From Streptomyces sp. T12 (GTDB lineage: Bacteria > Actinomycetota > Actinomycetes > Streptomycetales > Streptomycetaceae): DNA of 64,000 nt. The stretch spans positions 10,953,001 through 11,017,000 of the forward strand of contig NZ_CP117866.1 in NCBI RefSeq assembly GCF_028736035.1. The letters run 5' to 3'. The translations under genes were made by a program, and so were the position numbers. A model generated the notes under the pieces. The model searched no databases and had not been told where the DNA came from. It saw only the letters and a program-made list of their open reading frames with translations. Numbering within the stretch: position 1 is the first letter of the stretch; the number at the start of each line of letters is the position of its first letter. This document shows positions 46,178-54,696 of this stretch, in pieces.

Positions 46178-46723
46178 ATGGCTTCCCCCGGCTTCCGGCC
46201 CACCCACGTCGTCCCCCGGTACGGCATGCCCGCCTGGGAGGCCCCCGATCCCGCCCGGCCCACCGTGCCCCTCGACCCGTTCCTGCCCATCCAGCTCGTC
46301 GAACGGCGCGGCGACTGGGGGCACATCGTGTGCGCCAACGGCTGGTCGGCCTGGGTCGACGGCCGCTTCCTGGTCGCCGTACCCCAGGACCCGCCCACCG
46401 CCGACGGCGGACCGCTCACCCGCACCGCCGACCCGCGCCCCCTGCTCTCCCGCGCCGATCAGGCGCTGACCGCCTACCGGTCCGCGGTCGAGGACCTGGC
46501 GGCCGGCGACCTGGACGGCGAGACCTTCCGCGTCCGTACGCGGGGACTGCGGATCGGGGTCGTCGTCGACGGGGAGTCCGTGTGGCTGTACGACGCCGAC
46601 CGCGGACGGTGGGTGTACGCGCAGGGCGACCGGCTGAGCACCTACACGATCGACGACGGACCCCGCGACCAGGCGGACCACGGACACGCCCCGACCCAGA
46701 TCGTGACGACCGATGACCCGTGA
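46178..46723 (+). CDS. Small partner protein between FHA-ABC and kinase
   Basis: 181 residues with AGGAGG before the ATG. It begins MASPGFRPTHVVPRYGMPAWEAPDPARPTVPLDPFLPIQLVERRGDWGHIVCANGWSAWVDGRFL, where PIQLVERRGDWGHIVCANGWSAWVDG resembles a bacterial SH3-like fold. A second unit near the end repeats the idea (GVVVDGESVWLYDADRGRWVYAQGD). The Thr-rich C-terminus could be a phosphorylation target. It overlaps the kinase by 11 bp. I do not know a characterised homologue. Confidence 0.75.
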   Translation: MASPGFRPTHVVPRYGMPAWEAPDPARPTVPLDPFLPIQLVERRGDWGHIVCANGWSAWVDGRFLVAVPQDPPTADGGPLTRTADPRPLLSRADQALTAYRSAVEDLAAGDLDGETFRVRTRGLRIGVVVDGESVWLYDADRGRWVYAQGDRLSTYTIDDGPRDQADHGHAPTQIVTTDDP

Positions 46724-47711
46724 CACGAGCCTCTTCTCGGGCCGGCCCTCCGAGCTGATCGGCCGGAAGGTCGCCGGCTACCGCATCGAGCGCGAGATCG
46801 GCCGGGGCGGCATGGCCGTGGTCTACCGCGCCCGGGACCTGCGCCTGGAGCGCACCGTCGCGTTGAAGCTCCTCGCCCCCGAACTCGCCCGCAACGACAC
46901 CTTCCGCCGCCGCTTCAGCCACGAGTCCCGGGTGGCCGCCGCGATCGACCATCCGCACATCGTGCCGGTCTTCGAGGCGGGCGAGACGGACGGTGTCCTG
47001 TACATCGCCATGCGCTACGTCGAGGGCAGCGACCTGCGCCATCTCCTCGACCGCGGGCGCCCGTTGCCGCCCGCGACGACCCTGCGCATCGCCGTACAGG
47101 TCGCCTCCGCCCTCGACGCGGCGCACGAGCACGGGCTGGTCCACCGGGACGTCAAACCCGGCAACATCCTCGTCTCGCGCGGCACCGACAGCGACCACCC
47201 CGAGCACGTCTACCTCACCGACTTCGGCCTGACGAAGAAGTCGCTGTCCCTGACCGGCTTCACGAGCGTCGGCCAGTTCGTCGGCACGCTGGACTACGTG
47301 GCCCCCGAGCAGATCTCGGGCCGGCCGGTCGACGCGCGCTGCGACGTCTACGGGCTCGCCTGCGTGCTCTACGAGTGCCTGGCCGGCTGCCCGCCGTTCC
47401 GCCGCGACGACGACATGGCCCTGCTGTGGGCCCACCAGTACGACGAGCCGCCGCCCCTGACCGAGGCCCGCCCGGACTTCGCTGCGTCCGTCGACGCCGT
47501 GTTCGCCACGGCGCTGGCCAAGAACCCCGACGACCGCCACGACTCCTGCCTCGCCCTCGTCGCCGACCTGCGCTCCGCCGTGGCCGGTGGCACGGACACG
47601 GAGCGCGCGCCGACGGAGGTGGACCTCAAGGCCGTAGCGCAGCCGAACGAGCCCGCGCAGGACGTCCCGAAACCACCACCCCGCTGGGCCGAGCCGGTCT
47701 TTCGTCGGTGA
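46713..47711 (+). CDS. Cytosolic Ser/Thr protein kinase (PknB-type)
   Basis: 332 residues. Hanks-type kinase: glycine loop IGRGGMAVVYRARD, Lys52 in VALKLLAPEL, catalytic VHRDVKPGNILV (D146), DFGLTKK (D170), and GTLDYVAPEQISG for the activation segment. There is no transmembrane helix or PASTA domain; the C-terminal tail (about 60 residues) is Thr/Pro-rich. It is the last gene of the FHA-ABC unit and would phosphorylate a partner read by the FHA domains. Confidence 0.92.
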   Translation: MTRDTSLFSGRPSELIGRKVAGYRIEREIGRGGMAVVYRARDLRLERTVALKLLAPELARNDTFRRRFSHESRVAAAIDHPHIVPVFEAGETDGVLYIAMRYVEGSDLRHLLDRGRPLPPATTLRIAVQVASALDAAHEHGLVHRDVKPGNILVSRGTDSDHPEHVYLTDFGLTKKSLSLTGFTSVGQFVGTLDYVAPEQISGRPVDARCDVYGLACVLYECLAGCPPFRRDDDMALLWAHQYDEPPPLTEARPDFAASVDAVFATALAKNPDDRHDSCLALVADLRSAVAGGTDTERAPTEVDLKAVAQPNEPAQDVPKPPPRWAEPVFRR

Positions 47712-47753
47712 ACGCGAGCCCGCCCTTCGTTGACACGGGCCGTTGCGCGGACG

Positions 47754-49040
47754 TCATCGTTCCCAGAGCGCCGCGACCGCGCCCCTGTGCCGCACCGGCC
47801 GCGCCAGCAGCCCGCCGAGGAACCCGGCGACCAGCCCCCACAGCAGCGCCAGCCCGAACGCGGTCCACACCTCGGGCTTCAGGAACAGCTCGCCGCCCAG
47901 ATCCCCGCCCAGGTCGCCGATGCCCAGGACCGACAGGCCGTAGTGCGCGGAGATCCGGCCGACGAGGCAGATCATCAGGACCGTGAGCGCGAGAGCGACC
48001 GCCATGTGGAGGGCGTGCTGCCAGGCGCGCATCCGGGCGGGTGAGCGCCGCGCCATCACGAACGCGACCGCCAGCAGCAGCACCGCGTCGACGGCGACCA
48101 GCCACCACACCCTGCCGTCGTGCTCGGCGAGCGTGCCGAGATTCAGCTCGGCGACCTCCCGGCCGCGCAGCACCTCGTCGAGGACATGCGGCATGGGCAG
48201 CCCGAACGGCCCCTCCACCCGGCCGTTCCATGTCGCGCCGAGCCCGATCGTGAGCGCGAGCCACACCAGGTTCGGCATCCCGAGCAGGATCACCGCGAGC
48301 GTCTCGACCGCATGCCCGCGTGTCGCCGCGACGACCAGGCCGATGACGACACCCAGCCCGACCCATGCGAACAGCAGCACCACCATGGCGTACGCGGCCG
48401 GCCGTACCGACTCCTGGAAGCGCAGCAGCCGGCCGGGCAGCGGAGCCCCGCGCGAGACCAGCAGGGCCAGCACCAGCACGCCCGCCAGCCACAGCAGGCC
48501 GAAGAACACCGTCGCCGGGACGTCCGTTTCGAAGCCGACCTCCGGTGAGATGCCGAACACGTCACCGAGGTCACCCAGGGCGTCCTCCCCGAGGTCGCCG
48601 AGGGAGAGGGAGAAGGTCTGGCGGGCGGCGTAGGCCAGCGCGAGCAGCCCGACCAGCCACAGCACGGCGATCCTGGCCGCCCATCCGGCGAGTTCCCCGG
48701 GGCCGGCGACCGCCCGGTGCCGCAGCGGCCGCAGGAAACCGGCGGCCAGGACGAGGGCTCCGACGAGCGTGACGGACAGCGGGATCACGGTCAGCCCGGC
48801 GTCGGACTCGGCCAGCCCGCCGGCGTTGCCGGAGAGCTCGACCGTGCCGCCGACCGCCGTGACCACGGTCGCGGCGACGACCCGCGGGAAGGCGTTGTCC
48901 GGGAGCTCAGAGGCCCCGGCCGCCCACAGTCCCAGCGCTGCGACCACCCCCATCGAGACCAGCCCGGCCAGCACCGCGGCGAGGGCCTGGACCCAGCCAT
49001 GGCTCGCCACGGCCGGACGGGTGGGGGTCAGCACGCTCAC
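47754..49040 (-). CDS. Polytopic membrane protein, streptophobe-type
   Basis: 428 residues from GTG 49040. About ten hydrophobic helices are visible (AALAAVLAGLVSMGVVAALGLWAAGA, VVVLLFAWVGLGVVIGLVVAAT, VDAVLLLAVAFVMARR). It matches the streptophobe family name used for such Streptomyces-specific proteins; the function is unknown. It is divergent from the DUF6777-type gene (164 bp) and convergent with the kinase (42 bp between stops), so it lies inside the kinase neighbourhood. Confidence 0.72.
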   Translation of the reverse strand: MSVLTPTRPAVASHGWVQALAAVLAGLVSMGVVAALGLWAAGASELPDNAFPRVVAATVVTAVGGTVELSGNAGGLAESDAGLTVIPLSVTLVGALVLAAGFLRPLRHRAVAGPGELAGWAARIAVLWLVGLLALAYAARQTFSLSLGDLGEDALGDLGDVFGISPEVGFETDVPATVFFGLLWLAGVLVLALLVSRGAPLPGRLLRFQESVRPAAYAMVVLLFAWVGLGVVIGLVVAATRGHAVETLAVILLGMPNLVWLALTIGLGATWNGRVEGPFGLPMPHVLDEVLRGREVAELNLGTLAEHDGRVWWLVAVDAVLLLAVAFVMARRSPARMRAWQHALHMAVALALTVLMICLVGRISAHYGLSVLGIGDLGGDLGGELFLKPEVWTAFGLALLWGLVAGFLGGLLARPVRHRGAVAALWER

Positions 49041-49203
49041 CCCGCCCACGCTATGCAGCGCCGCTGCGGTGCGCCCGCCGGGAGGTCCGTCCGCGTCGGC
49101 TTGCGGGCGGCGCGGGACCGAGGCACAGAATGGGAAAACCGCCACAAAGCGACAAGAGCTGCGAAAGACGACAACAAGGACAGTAGAAGAGGAAGAAGGC
49201 TTC

Positions 49204-50427
49204 GTGAGCGTCGAACCCCCGTCCTCCGGCCGCCCCACAGGACCGCCCTCGGGCCCCCTTTCGGGCCCTTCCGGCCCACCCTCGCAGCCTCCGGGCGACG
49301 GCGGTCCGGGAGGGCCCTGGCCCGAACCCCACCACCCTTGGTGGAAGTCCGTACCCCGCATCGCGGTGCTCACCGCCGTGGTGGTGGCCGCCGTGGTCCT
49401 CGCCGTCGTCCTCTCGCGAGGCGGCGGCGACACCAGCCCCGTGGCCAGCGGCGAGGTCTTCGGCCAGCCCAAGGACAAGCAGGGCCCCGACCCGTTCACC
49501 GAGTCCACGGCGGAGAAGACCTCCGCCGCGCCCGTCACCCCGTCCCCGGCCGAACCGGCGCCCACGAACTCCGTACGGCGTGTCGACGGCGGCGCACCGG
49601 GCCTGTACGGCGGCAGCCGCAACGTGGCCAGCTGCGACGTCGAGAAGCAGATCGAGTACCTCCAGGCGGACCCGGAGAAGAACAGGGCGTTCGCGTCGGT
49701 CGCCCACGTCGACGCGTCCGGCGTCCCCTCCTACCTGCGCTCGCTCACCCCGGTCCAGCTGCGTATGGACACCCGCGTCACCAACCACGGCTACCGCGAC
49801 GGCGCCGCCACCAGCTACCAGGCCGTCCTCCAGGCCGGCACGGCGGTCCTCGTCGACGACCGCGGAGTGCCTCGGGTGCGCTGCGCCTGCGGCAACCCGC
49901 TGACCGATCCGGTCGCCCAGCAGGGCACGTTCAAGCGGACGGGTGAGACCTGGCCGTCGTACAGCTCCGCGAACGTCGTGGTGGTCGCGCCCTCGGTCAC
50001 GATCGTCAACGTCTTCGTCATCTTCGACGTCGAGCGCGACGAGTGGATCTCCCGGCAACGCGGCGACGACGGCGGCAAGGACAAGAAGACCCGCCCGCCC
50101 GTGAGGCCCTCCCCGTCGGTGAGCGTGTCGACACCGACGTCGCCGAGCTCCCCGTCGAAGTGCGTCCCGCTGCCCGACGACGCCACGGAGATGCCCCCCG
50201 GTTCGGCCTCACCCTGCCCGCCCACGTCGACCGCCCCGTCCTCGCCCTCGACGAACCCGCAGACGTCGACGAGCGAGCCGACGACCACGAAGCCCGAAAC
50301 ATCCGCGTCGCCCGAGACGTCGGCTTCCACCTCCAAGCCGCCGTCGGACGGGGACACGACCGCGACGTCACAGTCGGCGTCCACCGCGAGCAGGAGTGGG
50401 AGCGTGTCGGGCTCACCCTCGCTGTGA
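49204..50427 (+). CDS. Membrane-anchored protein with DUF6777-like domain and S/T/P-rich tail
   Basis: 407 residues from GTG 49204 after AGAGGAAGAAGG. Pro/Gly-rich cytosolic N-terminus (to about 55), one membrane helix (IAVLTAVVVAAVVLAVVLS), an extracellular domain with CDVEKQIEYLQADPEKNRAFA, VLVDDRGVPRVRCACGNPLTDP (three Cys) and a WPSYSSANVVVVAPS end, then about 125 residues of Ser/Thr/Pro low complexity. Family assignment to DUF6777 is from memory. The FHA-ABC neighbourhood and S/T tail suggest it could be a substrate of wall glycosylation or phosphorylation (inference). Confidence 0.75.
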   Translation: MSVEPPSSGRPTGPPSGPLSGPSGPPSQPPGDGGPGGPWPEPHHPWWKSVPRIAVLTAVVVAAVVLAVVLSRGGGDTSPVASGEVFGQPKDKQGPDPFTESTAEKTSAAPVTPSPAEPAPTNSVRRVDGGAPGLYGGSRNVASCDVEKQIEYLQADPEKNRAFASVAHVDASGVPSYLRSLTPVQLRMDTRVTNHGYRDGAATSYQAVLQAGTAVLVDDRGVPRVRCACGNPLTDPVAQQGTFKRTGETWPSYSSANVVVVAPSVTIVNVFVIFDVERDEWISRQRGDDGGKDKKTRPPVRPSPSVSVSTPTSPSSPSKCVPLPDDATEMPPGSASPCPPTSTAPSSPSTNPQTSTSEPTTTKPETSASPETSASTSKPPSDGDTTATSQSASTASRSGSVSGSPSL

Positions 50428-50525
50428 CGTACAGCGCCACCTGCATGGAGACTGCGCGGCTCCGCTCTGGGTACGAGGACTGGTGCAGCAGCGTCCGGCC
50501 AGTCCGGCTTCCGAGAGAGAAACGC

Positions 50526-50981
50526 ATGATCGAGCACGTGGACGGGGCAGTGATTCCGACTGGTTTCGACGTGCCCGTGGAACCGCTTCGGCGGGCGGCG
50601 CACTACAGCGGTGAACCGGGATGCATCGCCGAGGCGCGGTCCTTCGCCGCGCTGTTCCTGGGCCGGCTCAGGACCGAGTGGTGCGCCACGATCGGCGAGC
50701 CCGCCGAGGACAAGGTGCTCCTGGTGGTCAGCGAGCTGGTCACCAACGCCGACCGGCACAGCAACGGCCCGTACATCCTGGACCTGGAGGGCACGGACGA
50801 CGCCGTCATGGTCTCCGTGTACGACAGCAGCTCCGCCCTGCCCCGCCGCTACCCCAAGGACCCGGAGCGCGTCGGCCGCCACGGCCTGGAGATAGTGCAC
50901 GCGCTCGCGGCGGAGGTCACCGTGGAAAAGGTGCCGGTCGGCAAGCGGGTGCGGGCGCTGCTGCGGCTGACCGACGAGTGA
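50526..50981 (+). CDS. Anti-sigma-type ATP-binding protein (HATPase_c_2)
   Basis: 151 residues from ATG 50526. RsbW-like GHKL ATPase: ARSFAALFLGRL, VLLVVSELVTNADRHSNGPYILDL (N box with conserved Glu, Asn and His), VYDSSSALPRRYPKDPERVGRHGLEIVHAL (G1/G2). Streptomyces have dozens of these cytosolic proteins, acting as anti-sigma or regulatory kinases. No sigma factor gene is beside it. Its own substrate is unknown. Confidence 0.88.
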   Translation: MIEHVDGAVIPTGFDVPVEPLRRAAHYSGEPGCIAEARSFAALFLGRLRTEWCATIGEPAEDKVLLVVSELVTNADRHSNGPYILDLEGTDDAVMVSVYDSSSALPRRYPKDPERVGRHGLEIVHALAAEVTVEKVPVGKRVRALLRLTDE

Positions 50982-51094
50982 CGCGGGCGGGAGACGTCGA
51001 CAGGCGAACTCCGTCGGCGGGAGGGTGAGTTGGTCCTCCCGGCGATTCTCCCCAGAGCAGAACGCTGATCCCTTCCCACGAGGTTCAGGGAATC

Positions 51095-51100
51095 TAGTCT
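51095..51100 (+). promoter_or_regulatory. -10 box TAGTCT of popR
   Basis: TAGTCT ends 6 bp before GTG 51107 with no ribosome binding site between, so popR is likely to be transcribed leaderless. A -35 near 51073 is poor. Confidence 0.55.
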
Positions 51101-51106
51101 GAAGTG

Positions 51107-51508
51107 GTGAGCAACCAACCGCCGAACGAAGCCCGCGTCATTCCGCTGCGCCCGCCTGCCGTGCGCCCGGCCGCCGCTCCGTCACCGCAGGGGGAGACCA
51201 AGGAACCCCTGTGGCGCGACCTGGTCGGCGACGTCCTGCGCCGCGAGCGCCTGACTCAGGAGCGCACGCTCAAGGACGTGGCCGACGCGGCCCGGATCTC
51301 CATGCCGTATCTCTCGGAGGTGGAGCGGGGCCGCAAGGAGGCCTCCTCGGAGGTCCTCGCGGCCGCCGCCCACGCCCTGGGGCTCGGCCTCGGCGACCTG
51401 CTGTCCCGTGCGCAGGGCGAGCTCGTGCGGATCACCAGCCGCCGGGTGCCGGGCGCCGGCCGCAGCAGGGCCGGTTCGTCGTACGACGGGATGTGCCTGG
51501 CCGCGTGA
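51107..51508 (+). CDS. popR: PopR, ClgR-like activator of clpP3-clpP4
   Basis: 133 residues from GTG 51107 (GTG 51104 is also possible). A single XRE-type HTH: LVGDVLRRERLTQERTLKDVADAARISMPYLSEVERGRKEASSEVLAAAAHALGL. It ends CLAA; in S. lividans PopR the last two alanines make it a ClpP1P2 substrate, and PopR activates clpP3-clpP4. Here the clpP4-clpP3 pair is the adjacent convergent operon and its promoter carries the PopR boxes, so the assignment is well supported. Confidence 0.92.
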   Translation: MSNQPPNEARVIPLRPPAVRPAAAPSPQGETKEPLWRDLVGDVLRRERLTQERTLKDVADAARISMPYLSEVERGRKEASSEVLAAAAHALGLGLGDLLSRAQGELVRITSRRVPGAGRSRAGSSYDGMCLAA

Positions 51509-51523
51509 GGACGCGCCGGCGCC

Positions 51524-52126
51524 TCAGACCCGCACGAGGCGCCGGCTCACCACCTCGTCGGCCAGCCCGTACGCCACCGCTTCCTGCGCGGTGAACACCT
51601 TGTCGCGGTCCATGTCCGCGCGCAGCGTGGCGATGTCGTGGTGCGTGTGCCGGGCCAGCACCTCCTCGACCTGCGAGCGGATCCGGACCATCTCCTTGGC
51701 CTGGAGAGCGAGATCGGACACCACGCCCCGGCTGCCGCCGCTGGCGGGCTGACCGAGCAGCACGCGCGCGTGCTCCAGCACGAACCGCCGGCCCGGGTCC
51801 CCTCCGGCCAGCAGTACGGCCGCCGTTGACGCCGCCTGGCCCACGCAGAACGTGGAGATCGGCGCCTGCACGTACGTCATCGTGTCGTAGATCGCCATGA
51901 GCGAAGTGAACGAGCCGCCGGGGGAGTTGATGTAGATGGCGACCTCGCTCTCCGGCGCCGCCGACTCCAGATGGAGCAGTTGCGCGATGACGACGTTGGC
52001 GACGCCGTCGTCGATCTCCGTGCCGAGGAAGATGATCCGCTCCGACAGCAGCCGGCTGAACACGTCGTAGGACCGCTCACCCTGCGGGGTGCGCTCGACG
52101 ACGTTCGGAATCGTGTAGGTCCCCAT
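51524..52126 (-). CDS. clpP4: ClpP4 protease subunit lacking the catalytic His
   Basis: 200 residues. The ClpP fold and order match ([19 protein letters not shown] with S100, [12 protein letters not shown] with D171, [13 protein letters not shown]). The His of the family motif (R-V/I-M-I-H-Q-P) is Gly here: [12 protein letters not shown]125, codon GGT read directly. The subunit is thus likely inactive, similar to ClpR of cyanobacteria. It is translated one base after clpP3 (stop 52128, ATG 52126), so both are made together and would form a mixed 14-mer. Normal length. Confidence 0.93.
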   Translation of the reverse strand: MGTYTIPNVVERTPQGERSYDVFSRLLSERIIFLGTEIDDGVANVVIAQLLHLESAAPESEVAIYINSPGGSFTSLMAIYDTMTYVQAPISTFCVGQAASTAAVLLAGGDPGRRFVLEHARVLLGQPASGGSRGVVSDLALQAKEMVRIRSQVEEVLARHTHHDIATLRADMDRDKVFTAQEAVAYGLADEVVSRRLVRV

Positions 52127-52127
52127 A

Positions 52128-52766
52128 TCACAGCCCCATCCGTCGTCGGGAGGAAGCCGGGCGGACGTCCGTGAGGGACTCCACCACCCGGTCCACCATG
52201 CCGTACTCCCTGGCCTCCTCGGCCGTGAACCAGCGGTCGCGGTCGCCGTCCCGGGAGATGGTCTCCGGACTCTGGCCGGTGTGCTCCGCGGTGATCCGCT
52301 CGATGGTCTTCTTGGTGAACTCCAGGTTCTCCGCCTGGATCTCGATGTCCGCGGTGGTGCCGCCGATGCCCGCCGACGGCTGGTGCATCATGATCCGCGC
52401 GTTCGGCAGCGCGCACCGCTTGCCCTCGGCGCCGACGCTCAGCAGGAACTGGCCCATGCTGGCCGCGAAGCCCATGGCGAGCGTCGACACGTCGTTCGGG
52501 ATCAGCCGCATCGTGTCGTAGATGGCGAGGCCGGCGTGCACCGAGCCGCCGGGGCTGTTGATGTACAGGGCGATGTCGGTGCGCGGGTCCTCCGCGGACA
52601 GGATCAGCAGCTGGGCGCAGACCCGGTTCGCGGAGACCTCGTCGACCTGGGTGCCCAGCAGGACGATGCGCTGCGCCAGCAGCTGGGACGCGAGCTGGTC
52701 GTCGAAGCGGGTGGGAGGGGTGTCGCCCTCCTCCGCCCGCGGGGCGAGCGTGGTCGGTGGTGTCAT
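52128..52766 (-). CDS. clpP3: ClpP3 protease subunit
   Basis: 212 residues from ATG 52766. The triad is complete: [10 protein letters not shown] (S103), [10 protein letters not shown] (H128), [12 protein letters not shown] (D173). It works with a Clp ATPase in the cytosol and takes over when ClpP1P2 fails; PopR then accumulates and induces this operon. First gene of the operon, with two abutting PopR boxes 73-102 bp upstream. It is the only visible active-site subunit of the pair. Confidence 0.95.
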   Translation of the reverse strand: MTPPTTLAPRAEEGDTPPTRFDDQLASQLLAQRIVLLGTQVDEVSANRVCAQLLILSAEDPRTDIALYINSPGGSVHAGLAIYDTMRLIPNDVSTLAMGFAASMGQFLLSVGAEGKRCALPNARIMMHQPSAGIGGTTADIEIQAENLEFTKKTIERITAEHTGQSPETISRDGDRDRWFTAEEAREYGMVDRVVESLTDVRPASSRRRMGL

Positions 52767-52838
52767 CGGTTCTCCTCGTCGTGGCGGGGATGCCGTCGAC
52801 TCCACTGTCGACCGCGGACGGGGCCGGAACGCGGTTTC

Positions 52839-52868
52839 TCTGCCCGGGGCAGATTCGCCACGGGCAGA
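52839..52868 (-). promoter_or_regulatory. Two abutting PopR boxes (TCTGCC-N3-GGCAGA)
   Basis: TCTGCC-CGG-GGCAGA (52839-52853) fits the PopR motif I recall from S. lividans exactly, and TTCGCC-ACG-GGCAGA (52854-52868) is a second copy with two mismatches in one half. The boxes touch each other, 73 bp before clpP3 and 9 bp after the end of the epoxide hydrolase gene. Confidence 0.9.
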
Positions 52869-52876
52869 GCGCCGGG

Positions 52877-54082
52877 TCAGCCCTTCTCGCGCAACTGCCG
52901 GAAGAACGCCCGTACGTCCTCCACCAGCAGGTCGGGCTCCTCCATCGCCGCGAAGTGCCCGCCCCGGTCGAGCTCCGTCCAGCGCACGATGTTCTCCGTC
53001 CGCTCCGCCTTGTGGCGCAGCGGGATCTGCGGATCGCCGGGGAAGGAGGCCACCGCGGTCGGGGCGGTCGAGGGCTCGTGCGGAGCGGCGATCCGGTCGC
53101 CCGTGGCGTGGGCGCGCTCGTAGTAGATCCGGGCGGACGAACCGGCCGTGCCCGTCAGCCAGTACAGCATCACGTTCGTGAGCATCAGGTCCCGGTCCAC
53201 GGCCTCCTCGGGCAGCTGCCCGGAGTCCGTCCACTCCTGGAACTTCTCGACGATCCAGGCGAGTTGGCCGACCGGGGAGTCGGTGAGTGCGTACGACAGG
53301 GTCTGCGGCCGCGTGGACTGCACATGGAAGTAGCCCGTCCCGTCGCGGAACCAATCGGCCCACCGCCGCCACGAGGTGAGCGCGCGCTCGCGCTCCTGCG
53401 GGCTCAGCGCCTGAAGCTCCTCGGGGGTCGGCTCGGTGGCCGCCTGCGCACCGGGCAGCAGGTTGAGGTGGATGCCGATGGACCGGTCGGGGTGGACGCG
53501 GCCCAGCTCGCGGGAGATGCCGGCGCCCCAGTCGCCGCCCTGGGCGCCGAACCGCTGGTAGCCCAGGCGTGTCATCAACTCGGCCCACGCGTCGGCGATC
53601 CGGCGCGCCTCCCAGCCCGTCTCCCGGGTGGGCCCGGAGAACCCGAAGCCGGGGATGCTCGGCAGCACGACGTGGAAGGCGTCGGCGGGGTCACCGCCGT
53701 GCGCCGCGGGATCCGTCAACGGCCCCACGATGTCGAGGAACTCGACGATCGAGCCCGGCCAGCCGTGCGTGATGATCAGCGGGGTGGCATCGGGCTCGGG
53801 GGAGCGGACATGAGCGAAGTGCACATGCGCGCCGTCGATCTCGGTCGTGAACTGCGGCCACTCGTTCAGCCGCGCCTCTGCGGCCCGCCAGTCGTAATCG
53901 TGCCGCCAGTACCGCACCAGCTCGCGCAGATACTCCGACGGAACTCCGTACGCCCATCCCACCCCGGGCAGTTCATCCGGCCACCGGGTGGCGTCGAGGC
54001 GACGGTGGAGGTCGTCCAGGTCGCTCTGCGGGATGTCGATACGGAAGGGGTGGATGCCGCTGTCGGCGGGCGAAGACGTCAT
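52877..54082 (-). CDS. Epoxide hydrolase, microsomal type
   Basis: 401 residues from ATG 54082; the frame extends upstream without a good start. EHN domain (PFRIDIPQSDLDDLHRRLDATRWPDE), oxyanion ITHGWPGSIVEF, nucleophile Asp in FGAQGGDWGAGIS (standard GGDWG) and His in DRGGHFAAMEEPDLL. It hydrolyses epoxides to diols in the cytosol. TAGCAT 7 bp before the ATG could be a -10 of a leaderless message. It is a distant paralogue of the enzyme at 18.6-19.8 kb. Confidence 0.9.
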   Translation of the reverse strand: MTSSPADSGIHPFRIDIPQSDLDDLHRRLDATRWPDELPGVGWAYGVPSEYLRELVRYWRHDYDWRAAEARLNEWPQFTTEIDGAHVHFAHVRSPEPDATPLIITHGWPGSIVEFLDIVGPLTDPAAHGGDPADAFHVVLPSIPGFGFSGPTRETGWEARRIADAWAELMTRLGYQRFGAQGGDWGAGISRELGRVHPDRSIGIHLNLLPGAQAATEPTPEELQALSPQERERALTSWRRWADWFRDGTGYFHVQSTRPQTLSYALTDSPVGQLAWIVEKFQEWTDSGQLPEEAVDRDLMLTNVMLYWLTGTAGSSARIYYERAHATGDRIAAPHEPSTAPTAVASFPGDPQIPLRHKAERTENIVRWTELDRGGHFAAMEEPDLLVEDVRAFFRQLREKG

Positions 54083-54206
54083 GAACGGGATGCTAGTGCG
54101 GAAGGGTGTAGCGGCCATCTGGATTAATCGGCCACGCGACCGATGAGTTCCGGGGCGAGGATCGGTCGACACAGATGACAGCGTTCCGCACGCCCAGGAG
54201 GTACTC

Positions 54207-54689
54207 ATGGCAACCGACGGATTCACCACGTGTCTCTGGTTCGACGGCCAGGCCGAGGAGGCCGCCCATTTCTACGTCTCGATCTTCAAGAACTCCAGCG
54301 TCGGCAAGCTCGCCCGCTACCCCGAGGGAGCGATGCAGCCCGCCGGCAGCGTGATGACCGTCGAGTTCACGGCCAACGGCCACAAGTTCCTCGGGCTCAA
54401 CGGCGGCCCCCAGTTCAAGTTCACCGAGGCGACCTCCTTCATGATCTTCTGCGAGAACCAGGAGGAGATCGACTACTACTGGGCCAAGCTCACCGAGAAC
54501 GGCGGCGAACCCGGCCCGTGCGGCTGGCTCAAGGACAGGTACGGCGTGTCCTGGCAGGTCGTCCCGGACCGGCTCCAGGAGATGATCACCGACCCCGACC
54601 CGGCGAAGGCGGCCCGCGTGACCGAGGCGTTCATGGCCATGAGCAAGTTCGACATCGCCGCCCTGGACAAGGCCTACGCGGGCGAGTGA
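54207..54689 (+). CDS. VOC-family PhnB-like protein
   Basis: 160 residues with AGGAGG before the ATG. TTCLWFDGQAEEAAHFYVSIF and NGHKFLGLNGGPQFKFTEATSFMIFCENQEEIDYYWAKL with CGWLKDRYGVSWQVVPDRL are the PhnB/3-demethylubiquinone-methyltransferase-like VOC signature. Database names as a methyltransferase are not supported, as there is no SAM motif. Function unknown; cytosolic. Divergent from the epoxide hydrolase. Confidence 0.88.
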   Translation: MATDGFTTCLWFDGQAEEAAHFYVSIFKNSSVGKLARYPEGAMQPAGSVMTVEFTANGHKFLGLNGGPQFKFTEATSFMIFCENQEEIDYYWAKLTENGGEPGPCGWLKDRYGVSWQVVPDRLQEMITDPDPAKAARVTEAFMAMSKFDIAALDKAYAGE

Positions 54690-54696
54690 GCCCGGC

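Noticed and set aside
43295..46726. A 1143-codon open frame on the minus strand opposite the FHA-ABC gene
   Set aside because: It is the antisense shadow of a well-recognised transporter in high-GC DNA; the residues show no domain or natural composition.
54207..54689. 3-demethylubiquinone methyltransferase
   Set aside because: The protein is a VOC fold without a SAM-binding motif.
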